This document shows, one piece after another, positions 26,630 through 36,128 of a DNA stretch of 64,000 bases; position 1 is the stretch's first letter; each line of letters starts with the position of its first letter. A program made the position numbers and the translations under genes. Source of the stretch: Pseudoalteromonas lipolytica. Its GTDB lineage: Bacteria > Pseudomonadota > Gammaproteobacteria > Enterobacterales > Alteromonadaceae. The stretch is from positions 234,181 to 298,180 of the forward strand of contig NZ_FPAZ01000002.1 of NCBI RefSeq assembly GCF_900116435.1. The letters are read 5' to 3'. The notes under the pieces were generated by a model. The model was not told the DNA's origin, ran no database searches, and saw nothing but the letters and a program-made list of their open reading frames with translations.

Positions 26630-29509
26630 ATGTACATCTCTAAAGCGGGTTTTAAGTGTCAGGGTGTAAATAACCATTATTTTGTTTTGTTTTCGAGCTT
26701 AATTATTGGGGCTTTAATATGCTTTTTTGTGCTTGAAAGTATCGATATATTTTCACAAAAAAATACTGAAATACTGCATTTAACAACGGAGCTATTGTCA
26801 GTTTTTGTTTTCTCATCAGTGGTACTGCTTGAATTTCAGCGCCTTGACGGCCGCTACGCAGAACAAACGAATATCATCATATTCGGATTTAGTATTGTCC
26901 TAATGATGGACTACATGAACGCGATTTCGTTTGCTGGTATGCCAGCGTTTATTACGCCCAGCTCAAGTCAAAAGTCGATTTTCTTTTCTTTAGCTGCGCG
27001 AATGTTTGAATTACTGACGTTTGCAGCCATTGCGGCCTCACTGACTTTTCATGGCAGGAAAATGGTATGGCTAAGCTGTGGGTTAATTGTTTCAGTTATT
27101 TTAATCGCGTTCGGCACCTTGTTTGCTTATAACCTACCGTCTCTCTTTATTTATGGCGAAGGCGTGTCCATTGTAAAAATAACCTTAGAAAATGTTCTAT
27201 TAATTGGTTATGTCGTCGTGGCTTATTTGTTTTACAAGAAACATAACGTAGATGGTGAAAAAAGGTACCTTCATTTTGCATTATCATCAGTTTGTATGGC
27301 GTTGTTTTCATTGTTGGTTACCCAGTATCAAACCCTGTCTGATACCTACCTTGTCATTGCGCATTTGGTGAAGTTATGTGGTGCGTTATTTATCTATAAA
27401 AGCGTATTTATTGAGGGGGTTTTATATCCTTATTCAATGGTGAACAAGGCTGAGCTGTATGCATCTAAAAAGAAAAATGAGCTGAAAACAATCTTAGATA
27501 ATATGAACATAGGTGTGCTCAGATTAAGCGCTGATTTTAAGTTGAGTTATTACAATCAGAATGCGCTAAAAACCTACTTTTATTTACGTACACCGACTCA
27601 GGGTAAGTATATTCATGATGTTTTCCCTCCCGATGTTATCGATAAAGTATTGCCTTTTTTAAGGACGGCATTAAAGGGAGAACAAGTTAAGTTTTCGATA
27701 AACCTCAAAGGGCTCGATGAGGAAACGTTGTTTCTTGATGTTAATGTGATCCCAGAAAATGATAAGTCAGAAAAAGTAATTAGCCTGTTATGTTTGATTG
27801 AAAACATGACCGAAATGAAGCTCGCCGAAAAAGAAAATGAAGAGCTCAATAGAAGTCGAGCAGAACTAAAAAAGGCCCTTGATCAGCATGCGATTGTCGC
27901 GACCACCAATAGCAAGGGAGTAATCACGAGTGTGAATGAAAAGTTTTGCAACATATCGCAATTTTCTGCTGCAGAGCTTATCGGAAAAACCCATGCGTTA
28001 GTCAATTCTGGAACGCATCCCCCGCGCTTTTTTAAAACTATGTGGCAAACAATTCGCAGTGGTCAAGTGTGGTCAGGAGAAGTCTGTAACCGTGCCAAAG
28101 ATGGCAGCTTATATTGGGTTAACTCAACCGTCGTTCCTTTTATTGATGAAAATAACAAGCCGTATAAGTACATTGCTATTAGAGCTGATATTACCGACCG
28201 TAAACTTGCAGAACAAAATGTTCATCGCTTAGCAATGTATGACGAGTTAACTAATTTACCTAACCGACGTCATCTTATCGACAAAGCAAAGTCATTGGCT
28301 AAATCAAAGCATCATACCCAAGGCCACAGTTACGCCTTACTGCTGATTGATTTAGATAACTTTAAAATGATCAATGACACTTTAGGGCACAGTATTGGTG
28401 ACTTACTGTTAAAAGAAGTCTCGCGCCGTTTAGAAAGTATTGTTTTATCGCCTAATTTAATTGCCAGATTAGGGGGCGATGAATTCGTTATTTTACTGGA
28501 TGATCCTACGTGCATAAAAGATGGTGACTTTCATTCTGTGGATAGCTTTGCGCAAAACATACGTGAAACGATTTCGCGCGTTTTTTACCTTGATGGGTAT
28601 GAAGTTCATACAACACCTAGCATTGGCCTCACAATCATTAATGCATGCGACTTTGAATTGTCAGAGGCACTGAAGCAGGCTGATATTGCGATGTATCACT
28701 CTAAGGAGCGAGGGCGAAATATGATTAGTTTTTATGACCCGAAATTACAAGCATCTATTTTAGAGCGAAATGAAATAAACCAAGGGTTGATCAATGCCAT
28801 TGCCAAAAAAGAGCTAAACGTTGTGTATCAACCTATTCATAACACCAGCAAAGAACTCATTGGTTATGAGGCATTACTGCGATGGGATAGCCCTAAATTA
28901 GGGAGCGTCTCACCAGATGTTTTTATACCTATAGCAGAAGAAACAAAACAAATTAATCAAATAGGGCAGTGGGTTCTTGAGCAAGTGTGTGAAGAAATGA
29001 GCAAAAATGATGCATATTCAAACCCTAATTTAAGTGTGGCTGTTAACGTCAGCGCGCTCCAATTTCAAGACCCTAACTTTGTTCCGCAAGTGCTGGAGAC
29101 AATTAATCGATTTTCAATACAACCTTCACGGTTAAAACTAGAGTTAACCGAAGGGGTTATTTTAATGGGCACCGAGATGCTCATAAAGCGAATGAAGGAT
29201 CTAAAAAACTTGGGTATCAACCTCTCTTTAGATGATTTTGGAACCGGTTATTCTTCGCTTAGCTACTTAACGCGGTTTCCGATTGATACGTTAAAAATCG
29301 ATAAGTCATTCATCGATAAAATGCTGATTAGCTCCGAAGACGAGTCGGTTGTGAAAGCGATTCTCACCTTAGCGACAAGCTTAGGAAAAAATGTGATAGC
29401 CGAGGGGGTTGAATCAGAAGAGCAATTTCAATACTTAAAACGTTTAGGGTGTCAGTTTTTCCAAGGTTATCTATTAGGTAAGCCACAAAGTTTTAACCAC
29501 CGTGAATAA
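26630..29509 (+). CDS. membrane-bound PAS-GGDEF-EAL c-di-GMP enzyme
   Basis: 959 residues from ATG 26630 with AAGGAG upstream. About eight hydrophobic segments fill residues 15-265 (SSLIIGALICFFVLES, TLENVLLIGYVVVAYLFY), a MASE-type sensor similar in plan to the 21610 protein. Two PAS regions follow (about 280-395 and 410-530, the second with ATTNSKGVITSVNEKFCNIS). GGDEF is intact (RLGGDEFVILL near residue 614; DLDNFKMINDTLGH), and EAL is intact (YEALLRW near 745, DDFGTGYSSLSYL, KIDKSFIDK, AEGVESEEQF). Both synthesis and breakdown of c-di-GMP are possible in principle. Confidence 0.93.
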   Translation: MYISKAGFKCQGVNNHYFVLFSSLIIGALICFFVLESIDIFSQKNTEILHLTTELLSVFVFSSVVLLEFQRLDGRYAEQTNIIIFGFSIVLMMDYMNAISFAGMPAFITPSSSQKSIFFSLAARMFELLTFAAIAASLTFHGRKMVWLSCGLIVSVILIAFGTLFAYNLPSLFIYGEGVSIVKITLENVLLIGYVVVAYLFYKKHNVDGEKRYLHFALSSVCMALFSLLVTQYQTLSDTYLVIAHLVKLCGALFIYKSVFIEGVLYPYSMVNKAELYASKKKNELKTILDNMNIGVLRLSADFKLSYYNQNALKTYFYLRTPTQGKYIHDVFPPDVIDKVLPFLRTALKGEQVKFSINLKGLDEETLFLDVNVIPENDKSEKVISLLCLIENMTEMKLAEKENEELNRSRAELKKALDQHAIVATTNSKGVITSVNEKFCNISQFSAAELIGKTHALVNSGTHPPRFFKTMWQTIRSGQVWSGEVCNRAKDGSLYWVNSTVVPFIDENNKPYKYIAIRADITDRKLAEQNVHRLAMYDELTNLPNRRHLIDKAKSLAKSKHHTQGHSYALLLIDLDNFKMINDTLGHSIGDLLLKEVSRRLESIVLSPNLIARLGGDEFVILLDDPTCIKDGDFHSVDSFAQNIRETISRVFYLDGYEVHTTPSIGLTIINACDFELSEALKQADIAMYHSKERGRNMISFYDPKLQASILERNEINQGLINAIAKKELNVVYQPIHNTSKELIGYEALLRWDSPKLGSVSPDVFIPIAEETKQINQIGQWVLEQVCEEMSKNDAYSNPNLSVAVNVSALQFQDPNFVPQVLETINRFSIQPSRLKLELTEGVILMGTEMLIKRMKDLKNLGINLSLDDFGTGYSSLSYLTRFPIDTLKIDKSFIDKMLISSEDESVVKAILTLATSLGKNVIAEGVESEEQFQYLKRLGCQFFQGYLLGKPQSFNHRE

Positions 29510-29523
29510 TGATTGATGGGTGC

Positions 29524-29579
29524 ACGTAAGGCATTTTATTTATTCTCGCTGAGAGAGTGGCAAATAACATGCCTTACGT
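29524..29579. terminator. long hairpin between convergent genes
   Basis: ACGTAAGGCAT (29524-29534) pairs with 29569-29579, and after one mismatch TTATTT (29536-29541) pairs with AAATAA (29562-29567), giving an 18-pair stem with a 20-base loop. It lies between the ends of the GGDEF-EAL gene and the minus-strand HupE-like gene and probably ends both transcripts. Confidence 0.7.
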
Positions 29580-29588
29580 TAAACACGA

Positions 29589-30575
29589 TTAAAAAAACAT
29601 ACCTTCAATACGCTCAATAAGCCAAAAACAGGCAAGGCTACCAATACCGTATGCCGCAAACGTAGCCGCGGGTTTTGGCACTTTAATAAGGTGCTTAGTA
29701 ATGGCAACGGTGCCTAAAATAGCGGTAATGAAAAACAATTGGCCAAGCTCAACCCCTAAGTTAAAAAACAAGAGAGCTGCAGGCACATCGACTTGTGGTA
29801 AGCCAATGTCTTTTAGTGCTCCCGCAAAACCAAAGCCATGCAATAAACCAAATATAAATGCGACTAACCAAGGCCATTTTGTTGTTAGGCTGTGTTGATT
29901 GTGTCTAATACGTATTGATTCAGCTGCAATCAGTAAAATACTCAATGCGATGAGTGCCTCAACGGGAGGAGGTGGCAGTGATACATAACCAAATGTTGCT
30001 AAACCGAGCGTGATTGAATGTGCTAATGTAAACGCGGTGATTGTTTTAAATAACGTGACCCAGCCTCTAACAATTAACATCAATGCTGCAACAAATGCCA
30101 GGTGATCCCAGCCCTCTAAAATATGCTCAATTCCGAGTTTTGTATAAGAGGTGATGATTTGCCAAATACTGCCTTCGCTTGGAATCGAAAGCGTATTTTC
30201 ATTCGGCTTCATTAATAAACTATATTGACTCCCGTTCAACAATTTTATGTTGATTAAAGTATCGATAGTGGTGCGGTTTAGGTTTTCAATTGTCAGTGTT
30301 GTTCCTGCAAGTTCTGTATCGGCATTTAACCGATATTGAAACAATACAAATCCATTTATTACCATGTGATTCGGTAATGGAGAAAGTGAAAACTGAGGCT
30401 CGAAAACAGGGCGTATATTCTGCACTAAGTTATTGTTAGTGGGTACTTTCCAAAGTAAATTATACTCGTGTTCAGTCACTTGATTAATTTGTAAATACGC
30501 GGGGCGAATTTCATGTGCAAACCCTGAACTTCCCCATATTAATAGCAAGGCAAAACAAAATACTTTCATTCTCAT
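29589..30575 (-). CDS. HupE/UreJ-type membrane protein
   Basis: 328 residues: signal peptide (SSGFA-HEIRPAYLQI), a periplasmic beta region to about residue 145, then six or so membrane helices. Family marks are GWDHLAFVAALMLI, FTLAHSITLGLATFG, LLHGFGFAGAL and NLGVELGQL. HupE and UreJ are nickel or cobalt permeases; this longer form with a periplasmic domain is known mostly from genome surveys, and its substrate is uncertain. Its start overlaps the end of the PpiC-like gene by 4 bases, and together with the DUF3604 gene these form one minus-strand operon. Confidence 0.82.
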   Translation of the reverse strand: MRMKVFCFALLLIWGSSGFAHEIRPAYLQINQVTEHEYNLLWKVPTNNNLVQNIRPVFEPQFSLSPLPNHMVINGFVLFQYRLNADTELAGTTLTIENLNRTTIDTLINIKLLNGSQYSLLMKPNENTLSIPSEGSIWQIITSYTKLGIEHILEGWDHLAFVAALMLIVRGWVTLFKTITAFTLAHSITLGLATFGYVSLPPPPVEALIALSILLIAAESIRIRHNQHSLTTKWPWLVAFIFGLLHGFGFAGALKDIGLPQVDVPAALLFFNLGVELGQLFFITAILGTVAITKHLIKVPKPAATFAAYGIGSLACFWLIERIEGMFF

Positions 30576-31441
30576 AATGCGGCAAACTCTTGCTCTATTT
30601 CCGTCGGAATGGTGTCAGCTTCCAATCGAACGCGATACTTTTTAAGCAACGTTTCGAACATTTTTTGCTGTGAGTCGATGACTGCATAGTATTTATACTG
30701 CTCTAAAACATAGTCTTTAATATCACTGAAAGGGGCTAAATGTTCGGGGGTATTATTGGCAATTTTAACGAGGTGCAAACCAAAACCAGACTCAATGGGC
30801 CCAACCCATTGCTCTGTTGGCTGCTTAGCGAGTTGCTCAACAAAGGTGCCTCCAAATGCATTCTTGAGGGTGTTTTCAGGCATGAGAGGCCAGCTGTTAG
30901 GCACTGAACGGCGATTCTCAAAACTGTTTAGTGTATTTGGATTTGCTATTAGTTGGGCGCGAATTTCACTCAGTTTTGGCTCTTGAGCCTCTTGTGGCGT
31001 TAATATAACTTGCTCAAACGCGAATGATTGCGCAATGGTAAACAGTTCTGGGCGAGCTTGATGAAACTCTTTAAGTTGTTGCTCAGAAGGGAGCTGCATT
31101 AAATTGCTGAGATCGCTGGCAACTGCTTCCATTTTCTGTGCAAGTCGCGTACGAATTATTTCATCACTTTGATCAAGACCCATGGTTAACGCTTCACGGT
31201 AAAATACCTCTTTGCGAATATGTCGCTCAAGAATGGCAGCAATATCCTCATTCGAAGGTTCATGTTTCCACTGCGCTTTCCAAAGGGTTTTTAGGTGATC
31301 AAACTTAGCTTGATCGACCACTATTACATACTCATTGTTTTCTGATTCTTGCGAAGGTGCAAGGTAATTCCATGCTGCAAATAAGAGTGAGCCTAATACC
31401 AGAAAATGAGTAATAGGCTCTTTTAAAATACGTTTAATCAT
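30572..31441 (-). CDS. membrane-anchored PpiC-type peptidyl-prolyl isomerase
   Basis: 289 residues with one N-terminal membrane helix (about 12-28, FLVLGSLLFAAWNYL), a SurA/PpiD-like helical region and a parvulin-type domain at about 135-245 (SFAFEQVILTPQEAQEPKL, WVGPIESGFGLHLVKI). Probably a periplasmic folding factor dedicated to its neighbours: it is coupled to the HupE-like gene by a 4-base overlap and lies 9 bases after the DUF3604 gene. Catalytic residues were not checked against a structure. Confidence 0.85.
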   Translation of the reverse strand: MIKRILKEPITHFLVLGSLLFAAWNYLAPSQESENNEYVIVVDQAKFDHLKTLWKAQWKHEPSNEDIAAILERHIRKEVFYREALTMGLDQSDEIIRTRLAQKMEAVASDLSNLMQLPSEQQLKEFHQARPELFTIAQSFAFEQVILTPQEAQEPKLSEIRAQLIANPNTLNSFENRRSVPNSWPLMPENTLKNAFGGTFVEQLAKQPTEQWVGPIESGFGLHLVKIANNTPEHLAPFSDIKDYVLEQYKYYAVIDSQQKMFETLLKKYRVRLEADTIPTEIEQEFAAL

Positions 31442-31450
31442 TAATTATAC

Positions 31451-33289
31451 TTACTCTACTTCGTACCAAATAGGTGAGGCCCATGCGCGTTCTACAATTT
31501 GACGTTTTACATCATCAGGGTATTTTACACCGGCATTTATTTCGTCATATAACGTCCAACGTGCTGTTGGCAGTTGCAAAACACGCACATAATAAAATGC
31601 TTCTTGATTTGGGTCCCAGTCAGGGTCTGTCCATACTGACATAAGTTCAACAGCCCCTTTTACTTGATTGAATTCACCCGTTTTAAGATTTATAGGGGCA
31701 TCAATAGGGGTAACACTTCCATCTGCTTTTAGGCGATCTCCCGAGGCTACAACGTCATAAACGTGGTCTTTCATTTCACCGTTTTCGTACCACCCTTTAA
31801 TAATTTGGATACGATCTAAGTTTGGGCCAATAGGATCTTTGATTGCCCATACTAAAAACTCAGGGGCTTTTTTACCTTTGTAGTCGCCGCCCATCGGCAC
31901 GCCCTTTTCATAACCATCTTTTACAAGGTCGGTGTAATTTTTGTAACTTTTATTGAACCCTTGGCCTGCAAAAAAACGGACTTTCATACGTGGGCCGCTG
32001 GTGGCAAAGGTTTCTTTTGCTTGCATTGAATCCCAAATTGCACTGCGCGTATTTGAATTAGCCCACACAGCAGTCAACGCGCCAGGACTGGAGTCTGCAA
32101 TCAGCATTTCGCCTTCAAGCATTGCCTTAGAACGTACATCGGCTGTTTGGTCGGCATAGCCGTGACTACCGACAGCGTAATTGTCTTCTTCAACGTTACT
32201 TGGTGTGCCATTATGGCTGTCTGTTCCGCCAACAAACCCATATTTAAAAGGGTTAACTCCAAGCTCTGCATGATATTTAATGCCGCGTCCTAGTCCATAA
32301 CGCACATAGTTTTCTTTTATGAACGCACGACCATTAAACTTTTGAATTGACACTGCATTTTCAAAGTCTGCAAATTCGTCATTGGGCCAAAAGTTGGGTA
32401 TAACTTCTGAATTACCCTTAACTTGCATCATTTCAATGAGTGGCTCCATACTGGCCCGTTTTTCAGCATATTCTTTGTTTACGGGTACGCCTGAAAGACT
32501 TGCTTCAGCAAATAATAAGCCTTTCGATTCATTTGAGTTATGTGGTATTGCGAACACTTTTTTGCCACTGTCGCGTTGTGTTTGCATCCATGCCCATAAC
32601 TGCTCAGGATCGGCCCCTTCGTTTGATGAAAAAGGCATATCAGGGACATTGTTATCTCTAAAGAAAACATTGCGATGTTGGTTTGCCCCCCCAGGAGCAG
32701 ATGTCCACTCGTAGGCATGTATAGTGGTGAATTTACCTGGTTGATAATGCTTTTCAGTGGCTTCTATATTTTTTTGCCATGTAGATTTAATGGCTTCTTG
32801 GCCTTGAAAAAATGCAGGGTGAGGTTCTCCACCGCCTGCTAATGGGGCTAATACGTACTTATTATAAAGTTTTAATGCCGTTTCTAAATCTGGAGCTTCA
32901 CGAAAAGCAACGGCTATTTCGTGGTCGTAACCAGGTGCCCCTTCATTCATTAGGCTAAAGGCTTCTCCCATAAACTCTGAGTGATCTGTAACAGCAACAA
33001 AATCAAGTGGTCGTTTTATTTTGTGGAGACTGCCATTCACCATCATTTCTTCGCCTTTAGCAAAGCGATAGGCATCATCAGGCGTTAGTCTATTACCCGC
33101 AATAAACGCATCCATCGACACACCTGTATGGACATGTTGCTCACCGAAGAACGCTTCTTTTAATGGGTAGACCTTGGCATTGTTAGGTTTTTGTTCGGCT
33201 TTTGCAGAAAAAGCTAACGGCAAAGAGCAGGCTAAAGCGATTGAAATAGTTGTAGATATAAGTGAAATCCGTGCACACATTTTGAGCAC
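31451..33289 (-). CDS. secreted DUF3604 (PHP-like) protein
   Basis: 612 residues with a signal peptide (SLPLAFSAKAEQ, cleavage near 32). The DUF3604 signature is clear: FFGEQHVHTGVSMDAFIAG, VTDHSEFMGEAF, IPHNSNESKG, and FVGGTDSHNGTPSN. The His/Asp pattern is like that of PHP metallohydrolases, so a metal-dependent hydrolase in the periplasm is plausible; no substrate is established. First gene of the DUF3604-PpiC-HupE operon. The RBS GGAGTG lies shortly upstream of the ATG. Confidence 0.88.
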   Translation of the reverse strand: MLKMCARISLISTTISIALACSLPLAFSAKAEQKPNNAKVYPLKEAFFGEQHVHTGVSMDAFIAGNRLTPDDAYRFAKGEEMMVNGSLHKIKRPLDFVAVTDHSEFMGEAFSLMNEGAPGYDHEIAVAFREAPDLETALKLYNKYVLAPLAGGGEPHPAFFQGQEAIKSTWQKNIEATEKHYQPGKFTTIHAYEWTSAPGGANQHRNVFFRDNNVPDMPFSSNEGADPEQLWAWMQTQRDSGKKVFAIPHNSNESKGLLFAEASLSGVPVNKEYAEKRASMEPLIEMMQVKGNSEVIPNFWPNDEFADFENAVSIQKFNGRAFIKENYVRYGLGRGIKYHAELGVNPFKYGFVGGTDSHNGTPSNVEEDNYAVGSHGYADQTADVRSKAMLEGEMLIADSSPGALTAVWANSNTRSAIWDSMQAKETFATSGPRMKVRFFAGQGFNKSYKNYTDLVKDGYEKGVPMGGDYKGKKAPEFLVWAIKDPIGPNLDRIQIIKGWYENGEMKDHVYDVVASGDRLKADGSVTPIDAPINLKTGEFNQVKGAVELMSVWTDPDWDPNQEAFYYVRVLQLPTARWTLYDEINAGVKYPDDVKRQIVERAWASPIWYEVE

Positions 33290-33838
33290 TCCTCGCAGTA
33301 AATGTGGTGATGTATATTTTTTAGATACTAACTGATTAAAAAATAGCAGGCTTTGCGAAAAAGAACCATCGAAAGCGTAATGCCAGTCAGTTAAGCAGTT
33401 TTTTGAATAAATATGTGAATATTATTCAGTTAAAGCTGCTTAAAGCAGGTGGGGATAAAATTAGCTAAAGACCATATAGCAAAAGGGCTACAGTAAGATT
33501 TTTATAAATCATCGCTGTAACCCTTTATTTTATTGGTTTTTCCTTAACTGATCTGCATTAATCGAAAGCGGCTTTTTTTTTTGCACGAATAAGGAGTGCT
33601 GAACTTTTGTTTGATGAAGGAAGTTATTTCTAAGTCGGTTGAATTAACAGTCATTACTGCAAATGATGAAGATAACGTTAGAAAGGAGAAAACGTAAATC
33701 AAACGTTGCAATTAATGTTAAACCACTTAAGTATAGTTAACAGTTTAGTTGGCCAAGCAGGTTTATCTGCGTTTTATAGCATGTGATAAAAATTGAAAGG
33801 CGTATTACTTGAAAGAATTAGATGTACAGGAAGTTGGA
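33290..33838. other. 549-base divergent intergenic region with hairpin
   Basis: Separates the two HupE clusters and should carry divergent promoters. It holds an imperfect inverted repeat, AAAGGGCTACAG (33482-33493) with CTGTAACCCTTT (33515-33526), one mismatch, followed by ATTTTATT on the plus strand. A 27-codon frame at 33614-33697 has no support as a gene. Confidence 0.55.
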
Positions 33839-34534
33839 ATGCAAAATAAGCTATTAAAAATGAGCTTACTCTTTTTGATTGCGGTGCTTGGGCTCGTCAG
33901 TATTGATGTGTTGGCACATGGTGTAGATGACAACACCCGTGCATTTTTAGAGCAAAATCAGGGAATACAATTTGTCCCGTTTTTGTATATTGGTGCAAAA
34001 CATATGATCACAGGCTATGACCATTTATTATTTTTAGTCGGTGTGATTTTCTTTTTATATCGCAGCAAAGATGTGTTGCTCTATGTGACGATGTTCACTC
34101 TTGGTCACAGTACTACGCTTTTGCTCGGTGTACTGGGTGATATTAACGTTAATGCTAACTTAATTGATGCGATTATCGGTTTTTCTGTTATTTACAAAGG
34201 GTTTGATAACCTAGGTGGGTTTAAACGCTGCTTTAACTGGCAACCCAATACAAAAGCAGCGGTGCTGATTTTTGGCTTGTTTCATGGTTTTGGTTTAGCG
34301 ACGAAGTTACAAGAGTTTCAATTACCAGAGGATGGTTTATTAGTTAATTTAATTGCGTTTAATATTGGTGTTGAATTGGGGCAATTTGCAGCGCTTATCT
34401 TTATTTTAATTGCCATAAATGCTTGGCGACATTTTCCATCATTCCAACGTTTTTCGACCTTAACAAATACAGCACTCATGAGTGCTGGTGTGATGTTAGT
34501 TGGTTTTCAATTAACGGGTTATTTCGTTAGTTAA
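33839..34534 (+). CDS. HupE/UreJ-type membrane protein, second copy
   Basis: 231 residues from ATG 33839 (AGGAAGTTGG upstream; the earlier TTG has no such site). After a signal-like helix ending VLAHG, six hydrophobic segments follow, with the family marks AKHMITGYDHLLFLVGVIFF, FTLGHSTTLLLG, LFHGFGLATKL and NIGVELGQF. It lacks the large periplasmic domain of the copy at 29589. It begins a plus-strand operon with the anchor protein and the DUF6488-like gene. A metal permease role is inferred from family only. Confidence 0.85.
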   Translation: MQNKLLKMSLLFLIAVLGLVSIDVLAHGVDDNTRAFLEQNQGIQFVPFLYIGAKHMITGYDHLLFLVGVIFFLYRSKDVLLYVTMFTLGHSTTLLLGVLGDINVNANLIDAIIGFSVIYKGFDNLGGFKRCFNWQPNTKAAVLIFGLFHGFGLATKLQEFQLPEDGLLVNLIAFNIGVELGQFAALIFILIAINAWRHFPSFQRFSTLTNTALMSAGVMLVGFQLTGYFVS

Positions 34535-34549
34535 CACATAAAAAAAGAG

Positions 34550-35089
34550 ATGAGTATGCAACACACAGTGAGTTTAAAGACCTTAATTATAGCGAGCGTA
34601 TCGTCAACGGTTGTTGCGGCCATTGCTCTGGTGACTTTAATTCTTCCGGCCGAATATAACATTGACCCAACGGGTATTGGCCATAAGCTTGGCCTAACCA
34701 GCATTGCGATAGCTGCAGAGACAGACGCACAACCAAGTCAATCACCGACAGGGAATAAAGGCACCGATGAATTTCAGATCATTGAAGTAATCGTTCCTGC
34801 AGGTAGAGGAGTTGAATATAAGTTTGCAATGCCCCAACATGCCAAAATGACCTATGAATGGTTAACAGAGGGTGAGTCATTGTATTTCGATTTGCATGGT
34901 GAACCAGAAGGTGACACAACGGGGTATTTTGAAAGCTATACGATTGCCACGAGTAATGAAATGAAAGGAAGCTTCACAGCTCCCTTTGCCGGTTCACACG
35001 GTTGGTACTGGAAAAATAAAACAGATAACCCAATTGCCTTACAGCTGCTTGTTAAGGGTGAATATGAAGTGATTGGCTTAAAAAAATAA
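34550..35089 (+). CDS. transmembrane anchor protein associated with HupE
   Basis: 179 residues with one N-terminal membrane helix (about 10-32) followed by LPAEYNIDPTGIGHKLGL, a sequence typical of proteins annotated as transmembrane anchor protein next to HupE-like genes. The C-terminal part is a beta-rich periplasmic domain with aromatic and His residues (QHAKMTYEWLTEGESLYFDL, FAGSHGWYWKNKT). Function unknown; it starts 15 bases after the HupE-like gene. Met3 is an alternative start. Confidence 0.75.
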   Translation: MSMQHTVSLKTLIIASVSSTVVAAIALVTLILPAEYNIDPTGIGHKLGLTSIAIAAETDAQPSQSPTGNKGTDEFQIIEVIVPAGRGVEYKFAMPQHAKMTYEWLTEGESLYFDLHGEPEGDTTGYFESYTIATSNEMKGSFTAPFAGSHGWYWKNKTDNPIALQLLVKGEYEVIGLKK

Positions 35090-35138
35090 ACGGCATAATT
35101 AAGCACATGGTAAAAGTAAAAACCAGGAGAGAAAAGTA

Positions 35139-35474
35139 ATGAATCGATTAATTACAACAGCGTTAATCTGCATTGCATTAGTGAGTGTTGGGGCGTTGGC
35201 GCACAGTGGCCATGACCCTATTAATGACCAAAAAGCAATGAATATTGCTGCCAAGTCAATCAAGAAAATGACTTTTAAGGATTATGGGTTTGAAGTTGGT
35301 AAACTCGATGCTTCATGGAAAGAGGTAGCAAACGATAAGCTCTCAATAGTCCATGTTGAAGAGGGCTATTATGTTGTCAAAGCAGAAAATAACCAAAATG
35401 AGAAAAATATCTTCTTTAAGATAGCTAAGACTGGCGAATTGTTAGATGTGAAGTCCAATCATGATTTTGAATAG
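35139..35474 (+). CDS. small periplasmic DUF6488-like protein
   Basis: 111 residues with a signal peptide (GALA-HSGHDP, cleavage near 22). The mature N-terminus HSGHD could bind metal. The rest (MTFKDYGFEVGKLDASWKEV, EGYYVVKAENNQNEKNIFFK) looks like a small PepSY-like alpha-beta fold. AGGAGAG precedes the ATG. Last gene of the HupE operon; a metal-handling role is inferred from the N-terminal His cluster and context. Confidence 0.75.
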   Translation: MNRLITTALICIALVSVGALAHSGHDPINDQKAMNIAAKSIKKMTFKDYGFEVGKLDASWKEVANDKLSIVHVEEGYYVVKAENNQNEKNIFFKIAKTGELLDVKSNHDFE

Positions 35475-36128
35475 CTGAAAGCCATCAGCGTGCAATATAA
35501 ATGAGCCACGCTGATAACTTGCTGTGCAATTCATCTATCAATAAACATGACCTTAATTTAGATAAGTGCAACGGGGCTACTTTCAGGTATACAGTGGAGA
35601 GGTGGGGAGCAATACATTTCAATATTTTTATTGAAAATGATGTTTTTTGCCTTGTTTTCATTTCATGCATAGATAATAAATAAGCCAAAAAGTGACAGAA
35701 AACGTATCATCAATTTGGTTCTTATTTAGAGTGAGATTGAGATTGAACTGCTACTGTAATATCAAATGAGGATTAAGTTTGATGTTACTTGCTATCATGA
35801 TGGCAGAACTCTAAGGCGGAGTTGGCATTCTTCAAATATAGGAAGATGAAGGCAGTGAGGTATATTGCCAGTATGCGACTTATTAAAAAGTAAGTGACTG
35901 AACTTTAGAGTACAAAAGTCTCAAGTGAGCGTTCAAGAGACAATAACTCACTTTTGGACAATTCCGTGTTGGCTCTAGTAGCATGAGCTGAAAGGTCTCG
36001 ATTGTGCTGAAGACATTGTCCTTAAGTTTTTTGCCATATATTTTCTAATGAATTGCTTTTGTTTTATTACTAAGAAGTCTCCATAATAAATTTATTAAAG
36101 CATACTAGCGGTTAACAGGACGTTATCT
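35475..36128. other. 654-base intergenic region
   Basis: Starts with the inverted repeat ATCAGCGTG (35484-35492) and CACGCTGAT (35507-35515) just after the DUF6488-like gene, a terminator-like hairpin without a T run. The rest has stops in all frames except a 60-codon frame at 35501-35683 without an initiation signal. I see no gene, RNA or insertion-sequence end in it; it may be the boundary of an acquired segment containing the HNH gene. Confidence 0.5.

Noticed and set aside
29589..30575. Assigning hydrogenase accessory function (HupE) to this gene
   Set aside because: No hydrogenase or urease gene is in the window; only the membrane-protein family can be supported.
33614..33697. 27-codon frame in the divergent spacer between the HupE clusters
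   Set aside because: Too short and without supporting signals to claim as a gene.
35501..35683. 60-codon frame in the gap before the HNH gene
   Set aside because: No ribosome binding site, unusual composition and overlap with an inverted repeat; no family recognised.
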